A stretch of 64,000 bases of DNA from Erythrobacter ani (GTDB taxonomy: Bacteria > Pseudomonadota > Alphaproteobacteria > Sphingomonadales > Sphingomonadaceae): contig NZ_JAGSPB010000002.1 of NCBI RefSeq assembly GCF_019204025.1, forward strand, positions 620,001-684,000, given 5' to 3'. Below are positions 63,363 through 64,000 of this stretch, one piece after another. Position 1 is the stretch's first letter; each line of letters starts with the position of its first letter. The notes beneath the pieces are model-generated. The model was not told the DNA's origin and searched no databases. It saw only the letters and a program-made list of their open reading frames with translations. The position numbers and the translations under genes are program-made.

Positions 63363-64000
63363 TCAGACGTCCTTTTTGCGCTTCGCCTTCTTCCGCTCGT
63401 GCGGGCACAGCAATGTCTTGCGCAAGCGGATTGATTGCGGGGTTACCTCAACCATCTCGTCATTGTCGATATAGGCGATCGACTGCTCGAGCGTCATGCG
63501 ACGCGGCGGGGTGAGGCGGATCGCGTCGTCCTTGCCCGTGGACCGGACGTTGGAAAGCTGTTTCGCTTTCATGGGATTGACTTCGAGATCGTCTGGTTTC
63601 GCGTTCTCGCCGATGACCATGCCTTCATACAGCTTCATTTGCGGGGCAACAAACAGCTCGCCGCGCTCCTCCAGCATGTTGAGCGCATATGCGTTCGCCT
63701 CGCCGTCGCCGTTGGAAATGAGGACGCCGTTGATACGGCCTTCGATCGCGCCTTTGTACGGGCCATATTTTTCGAACAGGCGGTTCATGATCCCCGTGCC
63801 GCGCGTATCGGACAGGAATTCGCCATGATAGCCGATAAGGCCGCGCGAAGGGGCGGAGAAAGTGATGCGGGTCTTCCCCTGGCCGGAAGGGCGCATTTCC
63901 GTGAGATCTGCCTTGCGGCGCTGCATCTTCTCGACGACCGTGCCGGAGTGCTCGTCATCGACATCGATCACGACTGTTTCGTACGGCTCCATCTTCTGTC
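63363..64000 (-). CDS. typA: Ribosome-associated GTPase TypA/BipA, C-terminal part
   Basis: The 3' portion of typA, running off the right edge of the window, so the GTPase domain is missing. The visible 209+ residues contain the family's domain V and C-terminal domain: FSAPSRGLIGYHGEFLSDTRGTGIMNRLFEKYGP (the first part suffices), ANAYALNMLEERGELFVAPQM, YEGMVIGENAKPDDLEVNP and LTPPRRMTLEQSIAYIDNDEMVEVTP. TypA helps ribosome assembly and stress growth, especially in the cold. The tail is Lys/Arg rich. It is convergent with the LysR gene (9-bp gap). Confidence 0.96.
   Translation of the reverse strand, partial: QKMEPYETVVIDVDDEHSGTVVEKMQRRKADLTEMRPSGQGKTRITFSAPSRGLIGYHGEFLSDTRGTGIMNRLFEKYGPYKGAIEGRINGVLISNGDGEANAYALNMLEERGELFVAPQMKLYEGMVIGENAKPDDLEVNPMKAKQLSNVRSTGKDDAIRLTPPRRMTLEQSIAYIDNDEMVEVTPQSIRLRKTLLCPHERKKAKRKKDV

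Overview
This window looks like the chromosome of a Sphingomonadales alphaproteobacterium, most probably in the marine Erythrobacteraceae (Erythrobacter, Altererythrobacter or Qipengyuania type). That is inferred from gene content and protein style: a sphingomonad-type giant type I-secreted adhesin, a Mic60-like gene beside hemD, tsaD-gpsA divergent from hemC, an alternative oxidase, and dense GC-rich coding with many 4-nt ATGA or GTGA overlaps. I see no tRNA, rRNA, insertion sequence, prophage or CRISPR array. Placement to genus is not proven from the sequence alone.

Region 1 (66-20202) is a complete Lap-like surface adhesion locus. It holds a 4188-residue repeat adhesin, an OmpA-family protein, a TolC/LapE-like outer-membrane channel, a LapB-like ABC exporter, a SleB-type cell-wall hydrolase and a LapC/HlyD-like adaptor, all rightward. 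A LapG-like cysteine protease faces them from the other strand. The adhesin carries a Pro-Ala-Ala-Gly site (residues 98-101) where LapG proteases usually cut, just after an N-terminal module that resembles a retention plug. No LapD-type c-di-GMP receptor is in the window.

Region 2 (20370-33573) is metabolic: a seven-helix membrane protein coupled to a DCC-family thiol protein, an FMN 2-hydroxyacid oxidase/monooxygenase, a succinate-semialdehyde dehydrogenase, alanine dehydrogenase, alternative oxidase, the last two homogentisate-pathway enzymes (maiA and a fumarylacetoacetase), glutaryl-CoA dehydrogenase, gamma-glutamyltransferase, acetyl-CoA synthetase and a stand-alone receiver.

Region 3 (33652-49208) is mostly housekeeping: a small membrane protein with a helix-hairpin-helix-like tail, a lipoprotein with a VWA domain, a polysaccharide flippase overlapped with gpsA and tsaD, then hemC-hemD and a Mic60-like protein, a UbiH-family hydroxylase, a DsbD-family disulfide reductase, a small lipoprotein, uvrB and a DUF3617 lipoprotein.

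Region 4 (49294-55033) is the conserved but poorly understood Anbu cluster: alpha/beta hydrolase, circularly permuted ATP-grasp enzyme, alpha-E protein, transglutaminase-like protein, the Anbu proteasome-like hydrolase, and a LuxR-type regulator split by a one-base frameshift.

Region 5 (55043-64000) holds an extensin-family lipoprotein, a VOC protein, a thioredoxin/CcdA pair, a PutP symporter, a TPR sensor kinase, a lipoprotein with a DUF1330-like domain divergent from a LysR regulator, and the 3' part of typA running off the end.

The strongest candidates for something under-described are the Lap-like locus with its embedded peptidoglycan hydrolase, and the Anbu cluster with its frameshifted, receiver-degenerate regulator.
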